The notes: generated from the sequence alone by a model not told the origin. Positions 46,953 to 58,020 are shown, counted from the first letter of the stretch. The stretch is 64,000 bases of DNA from Myoxocephalus aenaeus (GCA_038501785.1 JBAMJR010000031.1:16562501-16626500), one strand, 5' to 3'. Numbers and translations: made by a program.

Positions 46953-47299
46953 TAAAAAGGTAGGGTGACCAGACGTCCTCTTTTTCCCGGACATGTCCTC
47001 TTTTCGAGACCTAAAAAAAACGTCCGGCAGGGATTCCAAAAACGTCCGGGATTTTGCAACGTCCGGGAAAATAGTTATTACCCCCTTACAAGTTTTGGAA
47101 ATGGTATCTCCCTCACGACCGATCTCAACGTAAATGTAAGTTCACGGCATGCTACACACTACTGCTACCCCCCCCGCGACGAAGTGTCCTCCTCCTCCTC
47201 TCTCTCTCTCTCTCTCCTCCACCCCCCCCCCCCCCCCCCCCCCCCGGAACGAAGTGTCCTCTTTTTCACAAACTCAAATCTGGTCACCCTATAAAAAGG
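46953..47299 (+). mobile_element. hAT-type MITE with 8-bp target duplication
   Basis: The element spans 46961-47291. Its ends are exact inverted TAGGGTGACCAGA (13 bp), and TAAAAAGG is duplicated perfectly at 46953-46960 and 47292-47299. An 8-bp duplication with TA(G)GG-type ends is characteristic of hAT elements. The 331-bp interior has no coding capacity and repeats GTCCGGGA and GTCCTCTTTTTC motifs. It also holds a CT tract (47188-47216) and a long C run (47222-47245), which probably arose after insertion. Confidence 0.88.
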
Positions 47300-48239
47300 T
47301 GGAAGAAACATTGGGGGTAATGGGTACTTTTCCACGTTTAGTTTTTTCCTTTGTTCGAGAAACACTAAAACTACGTACTTACTGTTGGCCCGTGACTCTT
47401 TATATATTTTTCTGTTTATGGTCCACAATCAAACATTTTGGCCTCCTCTGGTTTAAAGCAATATATTGTGTTTGTGGGAAGCTGTTGAGGGATTACATTC
47501 TTATCACAGCACCATAGTAACTACTACTACTAATCCCACCTTTCACACTTTATATCAGAACATTAATGTACACAAGTCTGAAACCACTGGACAATGCCGA
47601 TATTTGACAATGCAATGAATGCTTGATCTGTCTTTATAGCTGTAAACAAAATAAAGAAAATTACTATCAATATTAAGTAAAGAAAACAAAATTGTTGAAA
47701 AAAAGGTGTTTGTTTACTTGTTGTTATCTTTGTTACTGCCCAAAAGCAGGTAAGAATGTCTGGCTGATGTTAACATCTTTGATTGCAACATTTAAGTACT
47801 GCAAGGGAAGGAAAAATACCACAAATAAACTACAAAGACGTCACACAGAGGACATTGTTGGCAGTTTTGTGTGCCAGCCTCTGGCACAGGTTCTCCGTGA
47901 GGGTTGAAGAGTTTCACTTCACAACATTCACAGTGAATTCATAGTTTCAGAAAATAGGCGAGCAAGATACACAGATCTTTTATGTTGCTTGGAGAAAAAA
48001 AAGCAGAATTAATTATCACATAACAAATGTGTGCTGTCTCGGTCTGTGGGTGTATGTGTTCATAAGTGTGTTCTTGTGCTCGTCCGCCTGTCAGAAGCAG
48101 TTTGAGTTTCAGACATTTGGTGAGAGGACATTTTTTTACAAAGTGAGGATGCCTTGAATCATTCTCACTTCTTTACAGCTGAAATGTATAACGTTGTTTA
48201 AATTGATGAGACCGCTAAAAGGTTGTTTGTTTGTTTGGC
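47300..48239. other. Non-coding stretch
   Basis: AT-rich; no supported gene or repeat. Confidence 0.4.
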
Positions 48240-48432
48240 TACATCATTGCAATACGGTTTGTTTTATTAGTTAATTTAATATTATTCTCTTCTATTTTTG
48301 TATATATTGTGGATTTTTCTTATTCTATTTCTGTGATTATTGTGCATTTTTTACCTGTATGTATAAATGCTGCTGTAGCGAAAAAATTTCCCCTTACAGG
48401 ATTAATAAAGTATCTATCTTTCTATCTTTCTT
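48240..48432 (+). mobile_element. Non-LTR retroelement 3' tail
   Basis: Ends with AAATTTCCCCTTACAGGATT and AATAAAGTATCTATC followed by an imperfect (TCTA/TCTTT)n tail, a widespread fish LINE/SINE terminus. The 5' part (48250-48380) is T-rich with no readable ORF. Truncated. Confidence 0.65.
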
Positions 48433-48569
48433 TATGGTTGAATTTACTAAAACAGACCCAAAAAAGTATGTATTTCCTGTGGTTGCAGATGCTCTGTTGT
48501 TGAGAAATGTTGATTGGGACCGTACAAATTATGTTTAACTCATCTTTTGTTTTGCTTTTGGTCAGTTTG

Positions 48570-49200
48570 TCAATTTGTAATTTATTTAGTAGTTTTTGTT
48601 GTTTGTTTGCTGTTTTCCCCCTTTTTTGTAGTCATATTGTGTTTCTTTGTAGTTGTTTTGTGTTTCTTTGTAGTTGTGCTGTGTTTCTTTGTAGTTATTT
48701 TGTGATTGTCTGTAGTCATTTTGTGTTTCTTTTTAGTTGTTTTGGGTCTCTTTGTGGTTGTTTTGTCTCTTTTTATAATTGTTGTGAGTATCTTTGCGGC
48801 TGTTTTGCATCTTTTTGTTGTTTTTTTGCAGTTTTCTGTCTCGTAGTTTTTTGTGTGTTGTCTGTGGTTGTTTTACCCCTTTTATTGTCATTTTGTGTCT
48901 CTTTGTAGTTGTTTTGGCTCTCTTTGTAATTGTTTGTCCCCTTTTTATAGGTTGTGAGTCTTTTTGAGTCACGTTGGAGCTGTTTTGCATCTCTTTGTAG
49001 TTTTGTTCTCTTTTTTGTGTCTTTGTAGTGTCTCGTAGTTTTTTATGTTTCTTTATTGTCATTTTGTCTTTTCTTTTTCGTAATTTTTTGTTTGTGGTTG
49101 TTTTTTCCCCTTTATATTCTTTGTAAATATCGTTGGAGCTGTTTTGCATCTCTTTGGAGTTTTATTTTTCTTTGATGTCATTTTGAGTACCTTCCTGGTG
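48570..49200 (+). repeat. Minisatellite, about 24-bp TTTGTAGTTGTTTTGTGTTTC units
   Basis: Roughly 20 or more imperfect units built on TTTGTAGTTGTTTTGTG, decaying rightward. The 133-codon Cys/Phe/Val-rich forward frame and the Lys/Asn/Thr-rich reverse frame are both products of the repeat. Confidence 0.85.
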
Positions 49201-49308
49201 GGTTTGAGTGACATTTTGTAGTTGAAGACTGACACTTCGGGTCCCTGGGCTGTAGCCCGGTAAGCCCGTTCAGTACTCCATCCATGTACCAGACAACACA
49301 ATATTTGT

Positions 49309-49355
49309 ATATATATATCTATATATATATATATATATAGATATATATATATAGA
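49309..49355. repeat. (TA)n microsatellite with TCTA/TAGA interruptions
   Basis: Interrupted TATATA runs. Confidence 0.92.
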
Positions 49356-50424
49356 TGCGATGGTCGTTATGTCAGATTAATCCAGGGGTTTTATACTTAT
49401 TTGGGCCAATATTGGCTGATTGAGCATTGTCTGAACTGCACAAGATTTGGGGAGATAAAACTTGAATAGGATATCCAGCCAATGCCACTCAAGAATAGCC
49501 AAAATGTGGGGTTGAGTTCAAATTAAGATAGGTTTAGGGTTGTGTTTAAGGATTAGGATGAGGATCAAAGAAAACTGTAAAGGTTGAAATGTAATCAACA
49601 GAAAGTCCTCACAGGTCTGACTAATACAAATGTGTGGTTGTGTCCCTCTTTGGGCTCTAGTCCTTGCTCTTCACAGATCACCAGCAGTCCTCCAGCCCAG
49701 GCCCCCACCCCCGTCCTGATGATGTAATTATTTCCCAGCGGCACCTGGGAGCCACGGCCGGCATTCGGAGGCATCGCTCACAGCCAAGTATGCAGATGTT
49801 TCTAATTGCTTTCCATTACCAAGAATAACAGCTGTTTATATCTATCAGCAAATAATTCACAAGAGTTCCAGACTGTTAGGATAACATATCCCACCTGGTC
49901 ACCATCACCAGTTGTCAACAGCCGAGCGCCTCGCTTGCCAGGCCTCTTGTTTACCGAATCCCCCGATAAGCCCGGGCTCAGAGTCACCTTCAGCCATCTT
50001 GCTTTGCACCGCCCATAATTTCCTGTTTTATCTTACGAGTCAATCTTTTATTATCATCATCACAGAGAAAGATGGAAATTGCATTTTGTTCTTGCCATGA
50101 CATCAAGCGCGTTTATTATGCAGCGATATCAGAGAGGCGGGCGCTTTGCATTTTAACCCTCAACTTACAAACATATTTAACATACTGACTGGGGATTTCA
50201 AGAGTAAATACTGTCAGAGACCAGTATCATAGCTAAATGTTAATTCATGTATTCTCATAACTGTATTAGTTATGTGATTGTCTGTGGGGGAGGAAAAACA
50301 GATTGTTAGTATTTGTATACTATAGACATGGAGTCTGCTGCACCTACCCCCCTGACAGTGTGATACTTTAAACCAGGACCCACGGCAAAACCTCTCTACC
50401 ATCATCTCCTGTCGCCTTCTGGGT
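49356..50424. other. Non-coding stretch with a conserved-element-like patch
   Basis: 49720-50130 is unique and repeat-free, with GATGATGTAATTATTTCCC and TTCTAATTGCTTTCC strings of enhancer style. No gene. Confidence 0.4.
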
Positions 50425-50575
50425 CCAAAAGAACCAAGATGGCGATCGTCAAAAAAACAAACAAAAAGATTACAACATGCGGAACTCCAGGCTTTAAAAC
50501 ATCCACCAACCAATGGGTGAATTCAAAGTGCCTATGTCCACCTCTTATATACTGGCTATGGTCAGGGTGGACTTT
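50425..50575 (-). repeat. Dispersed YY1/CRE-type repeat, copy 4 (partial)
   Basis: Carries CAAGATGGCGAT (50435-50446) and CCAATGGGTGA (from 50510), matching the 7531-7600 portion in the same orientation. The CRE position is mutated. Confidence 0.65.
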
Positions 50576-50854
50576 TTAGGTCCTCGTTCGCCGTAAAAAG
50601 CAAATTCTTCCCCTTGGGATTGGTTTGTTTTTCCAGGGCATGAATTATTCGTCTGAGAGACAGAATTTTAGATTTCTTGGGTGTTTAGAATAAGAAAAAG
50701 CTTGTGTTTGTGATCTTGAGAAAGTAGCAAGAGTACACAAAAGTCCAAACGTTTCTAAATCCAGCAAGAAAGTCTCAGAGTTAAGTTCTCTGAAGGTTAA
50801 CTTCTAACGAGGTCCTAAAAAGTTTGCTCTGACCACACACTGCGTATAAGAAGT
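50576..50854. other. Short unique spacer between repeat fragments
   Basis: Nothing recognised. Confidence 0.4.
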
Positions 50855-50945
50855 CGGTCTAACCACCGTGACGTCACCCATTGGCTTCTGGGCCGCTGTT
50901 TAAAGCCTTGGATTCGGCATCTTGTTTCCTTTCAGTCTGATTAAA
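50855..50945 (+). repeat. Dispersed YY1/CRE-type repeat, copy 5 (fragment)
   Basis: Contains an intact TGACGTCA (50869-50876) followed by CCATTGG and TTAAAGCCTTGGATTCGGCA, equivalent to the start of the 26-kb copy. It points opposite to copy 4, so the two may be a rearranged pair. Confidence 0.65.
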
Positions 50946-53275
50946 ATGATTTGACCGGCTTCTTGCCGTCTTGCAACATCCACAGATACTGCTTTTTTTT
51001 TGTCAGATCATTTGATTCGTTGGTCGCTGTTCGGATGTAATTAGACTCTCTTCAAAAAATATCAATATGTTTTTGGAGAACCCTACTTATTAAAAATGGA
51101 AATACCTCGTCTAAAAGTTTTTTTGTGAAGCAGAAACGTTTAAACCATTGTTTATGTCCAACATACGGTTTAGTGAAATACCTTGGAGCTCAAAATGGCA
51201 TTTTTGTACCGTAGTTTGTGTGTGTTGCTGCAAACAAGCAGACATTAAAAGGCCCAGTTTGACCTCACCTTTGAAGAAGTGCCTCCAGAGGTCTTTTTAA
51301 ACGTCATTCGTCATGTTCAGACCCGGCGCCGTGTGTCCACAGAGCTGTTTTATTTCTAAAGTGATGACTTAGTCGCACGGTGCTTTAAATATTATTGGGC
51401 CTCGCAGCTCTTCTTGCATTCCCTTTCATGGGGCATCAACCTTAATTTGGTCCAGCAGTGAAATCGAGGAAGCTCGTCATTGTCCCTCCCTCTCACTTAA
51501 CTGAGGGAACTTCAGATCTACAGCGTTTCTCTTTCTTTACGCTTCGATTGGACGGTCAAATATACTCAAATATATCGATCCATGAAGCCAGTATAACCCT
51601 TTATGTGCCGTGATTATTATTATGCTACATAACACTTCTTAATATTAAGTCTGATGCTTATATTAAGCGTCTATATTAAGTGTACATTTATGATTTGGGA
51701 ATTGAACGTTTTGTCACGTATACTAGTGGCTGGTAAATTTGACTCCAGCCAAATGTAGCCTTCCCTAACTTTAACCTTATTGTACCTCGATCATATTTTA
51801 TTTGCCAAACCGCATTACTTTCCAAACTTCAGCCATGTGTTTAAAATAAAATTGGTGCAGCAGATTAATAAATGTTTTCGCTGAAGGTTACCAGGCGTTT
51901 TAGACACAATCTGCGACTTCAATATATTTGAAGTTGTGTGTTTTTCGGAAAACGTGAGAGCATGATTACGTTAAAATTAACAACGTTGACTCGACTCAAC
52001 GCTGCGGCCTTCCCAGCAAAATGAAGTCTTGCCTTTCAAGCGCCATTGCCGATTCCTGGCGGCGAGGCCCGGCCCGGTATTGTGTGTGTGTGTCCGTGTG
52101 TGTGTCCGTGTGTGTCTGTGTTTGTGTGCTCTGTCTGACAACGCTGGCTTTTGGGAATGAGCCATCTGACGGGGGGAGTGACTGCCAACAAGAGCAGAAT
52201 GTCATTATGAGTGGAGGCTGCTGCGGGCCTGCCACCATCACAGGGAATTCATCACCACAAGTGATGATGGTAATGGACTTTGCTGCAAATGACTTTGGAT
52301 GAGCAGTGTTTTTGGCAAGCGGCGCAGGGTTTTTTCTTCTTCTCCGTACCTCAGAAAATGGAGAAGAAGGCTCCGGGTGTCCCTGCGGGGCCGTCCGGTG
52401 GTTCTGGCATTCCTCGTTGTGTAAATACGTTGTGTTTGTGCCGGGGTTGGACCGCCGGTTGGTCATCGTCAGTGTTGACTTAACAGTCAGAATTCTTTTT
52501 AATGAATTGTTTAATTGAATTGAATTTGGTGGAATAAATGAAACATTTACACTACATGCGATCATCACAAACGTGACTCACGCGGGCGTGAACGTCTCCT
52601 GTTTGGCCCGGTGACATTTCCAGCGACATCACAAACACGGTACAACGAATCACATTCCGTTAATTGGCATGTTTTTCCCTCTGAGCTCAGGGATTCAAAA
52701 AATAATTGTCCAACTTTGCCAGAGTGCTCGGAGCAAAAAAAAAAAGAAGGGAAAACTCATCAAGTGATAACTTTAACCGGCGCGGTGTCGCCGCCACAGG
52801 AGAACGAGGCGCCGCGCGGTGACGACTCCATTATGATCTGCTGGAAAAGAAGGGGGGAATCTAACAAGGCTCATTATGATAAACTGACAGACAGTTAGTT
52901 GGGGATCGGGGAGGTTTTAGCGCTTTTTTTCTTTGAACGAATCCCTTTCGGTGGAAGCGGAACGCCTCATTAATGCAGCACACTTGAAAGCTCGCGCAAA
53001 TCGACGCCAGATCAAAAAATGCAAGTCGCCTGCGCCACGAGAGGAGAGATTAAATGGAAGGTAAAACAGCTCCGCGATTGACTGTTGACCACGTAATTAG
53101 CAGTTTCAACCCCCTTTTTTTTGTTGCCATGAATGCAACATTCTGTCATGCATATTCAAATGCGCGCCCCGCTCTGCCATTTTAATTAAGAGAGTTTCAA
53201 CTGACAACAGAGAGGGAGATGGATGGCGGCGCTTTGCAGGCGACGCTCTGGCCTCGCCCCGAAAGAGCCGTCGGT
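50946..53275. other. Non-coding block
   Basis: Contains a GT-rich spot with CCGTGTGTG interruptions at 52080-52128, unique conserved-element-like DNA at 52140-52310 and 53040-53200, and A-runs near 52734-52744. The 190-codon reverse frame at 51996-52568 reads through the GT tract and shows no domain. Confidence 0.4.
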
Positions 53276-53312
53276 CAGTCTGTCTGTCTGTCTGTCGGTC
53301 TGTCTGTCTGTC
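53276..53312. repeat. Short (CTGT)n microsatellite
   Basis: About nine CTGT units with one CGGT interruption. Confidence 0.9.
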
Positions 53313-53708
53313 GTGCAGAAACATCTTTCTGGGTTTGTTTACTGGGCACGGAGAGGAGTGAGTGCTCTCTGGCTGCTAATGTGACAGTTGCACTCTGGCT
53401 TTCAGTTCAGTGGACATGTTGTTTTGGAAAGAAAGCAGGAGGATGGTACCCAACTTATCTGATTACCGATGATGTACATCACACGTCCTCGAAACCGACT
53501 TCGCGGCGGGAGACAGCCAAGCGAGAAGGGGGAAGGAGGGGGGGATGGTGGAGATGCTGGATATCCGTAAACAAGGCTTGACTGACGCGGCGGCAGACGA
53601 TTTGTGAGGCTCAGCTGAAGATCCGTGCCACATGCATGTCACTGAACGGAGGAGGGATGTCGGAGTAAAAAACACAGGCATGCGGCGAGGCACTGAAGGG
53701 TCAGATCG
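53313..53708. other. Non-coding stretch
   Basis: No feature supported. Confidence 0.4.
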
Positions 53709-53870
53709 GCATGCAACACCTGATGAGCAGCGTCGCATGCAGCAGTCGCATGCAGCAGTCGCATGCAGCAGTCACATGCAGCAGCGTCGCTCGCATGCAG
53801 CAGCGTCGCTCGCATGCAGCAGCGTCGCTCGCATGCAGCAGCGTCGCTCGCATGCAGCAGCGCCACATGC
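53709..53870 (+). repeat. CATGCAGCAG minisatellite, left part
   Basis: Short units CGCATGCAGCAGT (about 13 bp) change to longer units ending CAGCGTCGCT (about 20 bp) from 53776. The array resumes at 54183 beyond an inserted element. Confidence 0.9.
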
Positions 53871-54189
53871 TAGGGGTGAAAAAAAAGAAAAAGCATAGTA
53901 TCGATTTAGCATAGTATCGCGATATTTTGCGTGGCGATATTGCGATGTACACGGAGCCCAAGTATGTAGCCCTGTGCTTGAAAATCCCATTTTGCTGCAA
54001 TAAAAATTATTGAAGACTGAAAACTTTATCTTATTAGATCAAATATGTTGACAAAGTTTTTCTTTGGGGACAATTTGCGGTTGAAAAAAGGGAATGAATC
54101 TCAATATATCGCAATACTCAATGTATCGCAGTATCGTGATAATATCGCAGTATCCTGATAAGATCGTATCGTGGGACCCTAACACATGC
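53863..54189 (+). mobile_element. hAT-like insertion inside the CATGCAGCAG array
   Basis: The element spans 53871-54181 (311 bp). It begins TAGGGGTG and ends GGGACCCTA (inverted TAGGG ends). Flanking octamers CCACATGC (53863-53870) and ACACATGC (54182-54189) match at 7 of 8 bases. The interior is rich in GTATCG/CGATAC strings, as in several small fish DNA transposons. No coding capacity. The near-duplication and the continuation of the array on both sides support insertion. Confidence 0.6.
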
Positions 54190-54236
54190 AGCAGTCGCAT
54201 GCAGCAGTCGCATGCAGCAGTCGCATGCAGCATCAT
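54183..54236 (+). repeat. CATGCAGCAG minisatellite, right part
   Basis: Four CATGCAGCAGTCG units continuing the 53709-53870 array; only the short unit type is present here. Confidence 0.88.
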
Positions 54237-54284
54237 AGCACATTCCTGACTGCTGACTCGCCCCTTGTCCTGATTGGTGTCAGC

Positions 54285-54475
54285 GTACAAACGGATCATA
54301 AGATCACAGTTCGGCTTGGATCAGTACAAAAGAAAATTTGCTGCAGGCACTAATTACCGATCACTGCTGATCCATATTGGCCGATACAGATCCCTTTGTC
54401 AGTAAACCATCAAAGTCAGTAAACCATCAAAAATGTAAAATGTTATTATTTTACTTTGTTATAGTAATTTAAAAG
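54285..54475 (+). repeat. Dispersed repeat, copy 2 of a pair
   Basis: Same landmark order as 22850-23075. A GTCAGTAAACCATCAAA segment is duplicated here (about 54399-54431). Confidence 0.6.
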
Positions 54476-54499
54476 AAATGTTACTGTAGCTGGAGGGTC

Positions 54500-54790
54500 A
54501 CCTGTAGGTGCACTCTCATTTAAAAAAACATGGGCCATGCAGCTGTAACAGCCTTCACTCTGCAGGCATTTGATCCCATTCAGCACCAGGAGCAGTAGTG
54601 AGGTGTTGGGTTGATCAGGTCTGGCTCTCAACCTCAAGGTTGTTGGTTTTGGCTTGAGGTCCAGACTCTGTGCACGGCGGGGATGCAAGTTCCTCCACAC
54701 CAAACTGGGAAATCCATTTGTTTCTTGAAACAGGAAGGGGACAAACACAAACCATTGCCACAAACATTTGGAAGCACGCTTATTTTCTGA
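54500..54790 (-). pseudogene. Tc1-type transposase C-terminal relic
   Basis: On the minus strand the frame still shows CLWQWF...PFLFQ (about 54727-54765), then QSLDLKP (about 54652-54675) and LRLRARPDQPNTS (about 54598-54640). These correspond to the Tc1 transposase segments before, at and after the family's SPDLNPIEH box. The glutamate-bearing part of that box has been replaced by KPTT, so the DDE/D site is destroyed. Gaps between blocks are compressed. No terminal repeats are found. Dead fragment; the family match is from pattern recognition. Confidence 0.6.
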
Positions 54791-56046
54791 AATATTATCG
54801 CATTTAAAAAGTTGTTTATTTTCTTTAACATGCCAGTCAACAAACCACCTGATGTTCAGGAAAACAGCTGCATTAAACAGCTGTGCACAGACCATGAATT
54901 TATCTGGATTTCAATCCTACGAGAGATGTGTTTTCATACCATCTACAGCTCTTTGACTGAAACAACTTCCTCCACAGGGGGGACGACTCGTAATTCTTCC
55001 GGGCATCATGTACTCTTGTATTTTTGTTATGGCTAAATAATGCCACGGGGGTCGTGCGTTAACTGCAACCGGCCCGTAATCTCAGTTTGCAAATGCATAT
55101 GTTTCAGAAAAAGAGCCCCACAGTTATGAGCGCCGAGGCAGAGGCTCATTAATATGCATGGCTTTGCTAAAAGCTCCACAGTGACCTACATGACAAGGTT
55201 CAGTATACACTCCGACTGTGTGCCACACTTGTGGGACGTAGCGCCCGTGTGTTACCTTAATTAGTGTCTTCTTTTTTTCCTGGAGAGGCTCTTGAACTTG
55301 CATGCCGAGAGGGGTCACCAGGGGTCTCCAAGGGTCACTCCGAATGCCTGGCCCCAACGAAATGGTTCCCATTAAGCCTGCAGAGGACCGAGCACTAACA
55401 TCGCCATTAGATGCACTTTAAACTCCTGCAGCCGTCAGGCGGCGCCACTCCAGCTCTCCCAGGTAATCCTCGAGGCCCCTTCACCGGCGCCATATATCAA
55501 TTAACAGATTTGTTTGCTTTCCTCTCCTCCGACCTCATTTGCATCGCAGCCGGGCTACAACGCGCCACTCGAGTTCAAAAGCACTGTTGACACTGTGTGT
55601 GTTGTTTTTTTCTTTTATCCTCTCCAACGGGCAGCAGAGGGGCCAAAAAATGGAAGAAAAAATAAATAATAATAAATTACCATGCATATTACAACTCAGC
55701 TGCTGCGTTGATGTAAAAGTATCCAACAGAAGTGGGTTTCGGAGCACAGAAAGTTACAAGATGTTAGCGAGCACTCCGGGGCGAAGCGATGTTGACACTC
55801 GTTCCCGTTCGCTCTTCGTCAAAGGGGAGCTTAGCATTCCCGATGCTAAAGGACAGCTGTTGCTGGCAGGCCTCTTCCTCTCACTGGCGGAGGCGCCGCA
55901 GTTTAGGGCGGTGATCTGTCAGCGCGGTGGCGTAGCCAATGTGCTCTGCCCCTCAGGTGGAGGCAGGGAAACGTGGCTCGGGGCTCTGTTGCATAGCAAT
56001 GAGGCCGGACAGATGTAAAACTCCTCTGTGGTTTTACAGCCTCAGT

Positions 56047-56047
<1 letters not shown>
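54791..56047. other. Non-coding stretch with conserved-element-like patch
   Basis: 55060-55520 is unique, with GGCTCATTAATATGCATGG and CATATATCAATTAACAG strings. The 159-codon frame at 55539-56018 shows no recognisable domain. Confidence 0.38.

Positions 56048-56089
<42 letters not shown>
56048..56089. repeat. (CT)n microsatellite
   Basis: About 21 CT units. Confidence 0.97.
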
Positions 56090-56091
<2 letters not shown>

Positions 56092-56498
56092 GTGTTTGCC
56101 TGAATCCTTTTTGAACCGTCCATGCATTCCCATGATGCAACGCTGTTGCAAGGGCACATTTATGCTGTTTGAGGCGAGGCCTTAACCGTGATCCAGAGAG
56201 AGTTATTATATTCCCTCTGGCTTTTGTGGAAAACGGAGCAGCAGAAGAACTTCTTGGTGAAAACCAAGAAGCTAAACTGTATTAAACAGCTAAACTGTAT
56301 TTTTTTTTTATGAATTCTTATTTCAGTGATGACAGAATGCATTCAAATGTTGTTGGTTTTTTTTCAGATGTCTTACGAAAAACTAACTCCTCATTTTGGA
56401 GCGTTTTCTTACAAAAGTTGAGCAGCACGTCTCAATTTCGACACGTTACACGAATAGTCTTTTAAAAATAAACTACCGTCTTCACATGAAACAACCGA
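56090..56498. other. Non-coding stretch
   Basis: T-rich tracts at 56299-56309 and 56357-56364; no feature supported. Confidence 0.4.
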
Positions 56499-56560
56499 GT
56501 TAGGTTTAGGAAAAGATGAAGAAATACTTAGTTAGGTTTAATAAAGATAATGCAATACTT
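56499..56560 (+). repeat. 31-bp minisatellite, left part
   Basis: Two units of GTTAGGTTTA(GGA/ATA)AAGAT followed by AATACTTA, interrupted at 56560 by the hAT-type element and resuming at 57576. Confidence 0.85.
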
Positions 56561-57583
56561 TAGGACTGCAACTAACGATTATTTTAATAATCTGTTGATT
56601 ATTTTTTCGATTAATCGATGAATCGGATACAAAAAACTAAAAAGCATTAATTTCCAACCCTTTATTCAAAAACAGTGACAAAAAAATCTTCAGAAAGTGC
56701 TCAAACAGGTTGCTCCTTGAACATCCCTGAGCTGTTAATTAAATAAAAAATGGACTAACACAAAAAAACATACACATGTATGCTTTACATCTGTCAAATG
56801 TGAGCCCTTTTTTTACTGTAATTGATCTCCTTGGAGCAGAGGCTGCATTTACATGCCCTGCTTTATCAATATGTATGAAATACTGGGACAGTGGGAAGCT
56901 GTACTGCTCCTCTCACGTCTGTTTTGACCAAAACCTTCAGGCCCAGCTCCACCTCATCTCAGCCCTGCATCGAGCTGCGCTGCATGTAGAGCGTCCTCTT
57001 CCTTAAACTCTTTCAAAAATGGACCACATCATCTGATCAATATCTGGGCCTCTTATGACCACGACGTCACGTTGTTGGCTAAGCCCAACTACGTGATTTG
57101 ATTCATTCTACTTTGAGTAAAAAAAAAAAAACCTGCAGCCAGATCCTCCGGTGTGCCGGTTTAACGTTAACGAGTGACTGGTGAACCAGACCGGGGGGTT
57201 ACGGCATGTTTCATCGCGTTACTTTTTTTACAAGCAAGACTAAACTGTAATAGAACATAAAGTAACTTTAACGACAACACACAGCCCAAACACGTTAGCT
57301 AACGTGATAGCAAGCTGACTAGCGTCCATTAAAAACAAGTTTGAGGGATTGATTGGCCAAGACTCGACACGTCACATCAAAGATGTTTTATTGCGAAGAT
57401 CACAACCTCAGCTTTTCTCCATGTCTCACTCCCATCTCAGAAACGCTGGCAGGCCAGTTGCTCTGCTCCGCTCTTTTTTTAATCACGCGACACAACGAAT
57501 CGATAATGAAATTCGTTGCCGACTCTTTTGATAATGGAATTTTATTGATTTTATCGATTCGTTGTTGCAGCCCTACAATACTT
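56553..57583 (+). mobile_element. 1-kb non-autonomous hAT-type element with perfect 8-bp duplication
   Basis: The element spans 56561-57575 (1,015 bp). It begins TAGGACTGCAAC and ends GTTGCAGCCCTA, which are inverse complements except one base. CAATACTT is duplicated exactly at 56553-56560 and 57576-57583. Sub-terminal ATTAATCGATGAATCG and TTATCGATTCG strings are typical of small fish hAT elements. Internal frames (for example 56776-57006) show no transposase motifs, so it is non-autonomous. It split the 31-bp minisatellite, from which the duplicated octamer derives. Confidence 0.9.
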
Positions 57584-58020
57584 AGTTAGACTAAGATTTA
57601 ATACTTAGTTAGGTTTAATAAAGATGATGAAATACTTAGTTAGGTTTAATAAAAGATGGTGAAATACTTAGTTAGGTTTAATAAAGATAATGAAATACTT
57701 AGTTAGGTTTAATAAAAGATGGTGAAATACTTAGTTAGGTTTAATAAAGATAATGAAATACTTAGTTAGGTTTAATAAAGATGGTGAAATACTTAGTTAG
57801 GTTTAATAAAGATAATGAAATACTTAGTTAGGTTTAATAAAGATGGTGAAATACTTAGTTAGGTTTAATAAAGATGATGAAATACTTAGTTAGGTTTAAT
57901 AAAGATGGTGAAATACTTAGTTAGGTTTAATAAAGATGATGAAATACTTAGTTAGGTTTAATAAAGATGATGAAATACTTAGTTAGGTTTAATAAAGATG
58001 GTGAAATACTTGGTTAGGTT
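57576..58020 (+). repeat. 31-bp minisatellite, right part
   Basis: About 14 units of AATACTTAGTTAGGTTTAAT + AAAGATG(A/G)TGA; variants GATAATG, GATGGTG and GATGATG partly alternate. The unit matches 56499-56560 and is distantly related to the 32995-33115 unit. Confidence 0.95.

Noticed and set aside
48507..49149. 133-codon Cys/Phe-rich membrane-like frame and 138-codon Lys-rich reverse frame
   Set aside because: Both are translations of the 24-bp-type minisatellite.
51996..52568. 190-codon reverse frame
   Set aside because: Reads through a GT microsatellite (Thr-His period) and shows no domain or splice context.
55539..56018. 159-codon forward frame
   Set aside because: No recognisable domain, start not in strong context, and no neighbouring exon signals.
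57576..58020. CRISPR-like array of 31-bp repeats
   Set aside because: Units are directly adjacent with no unique spacers and the genome is vertebrate; it is a minisatellite.
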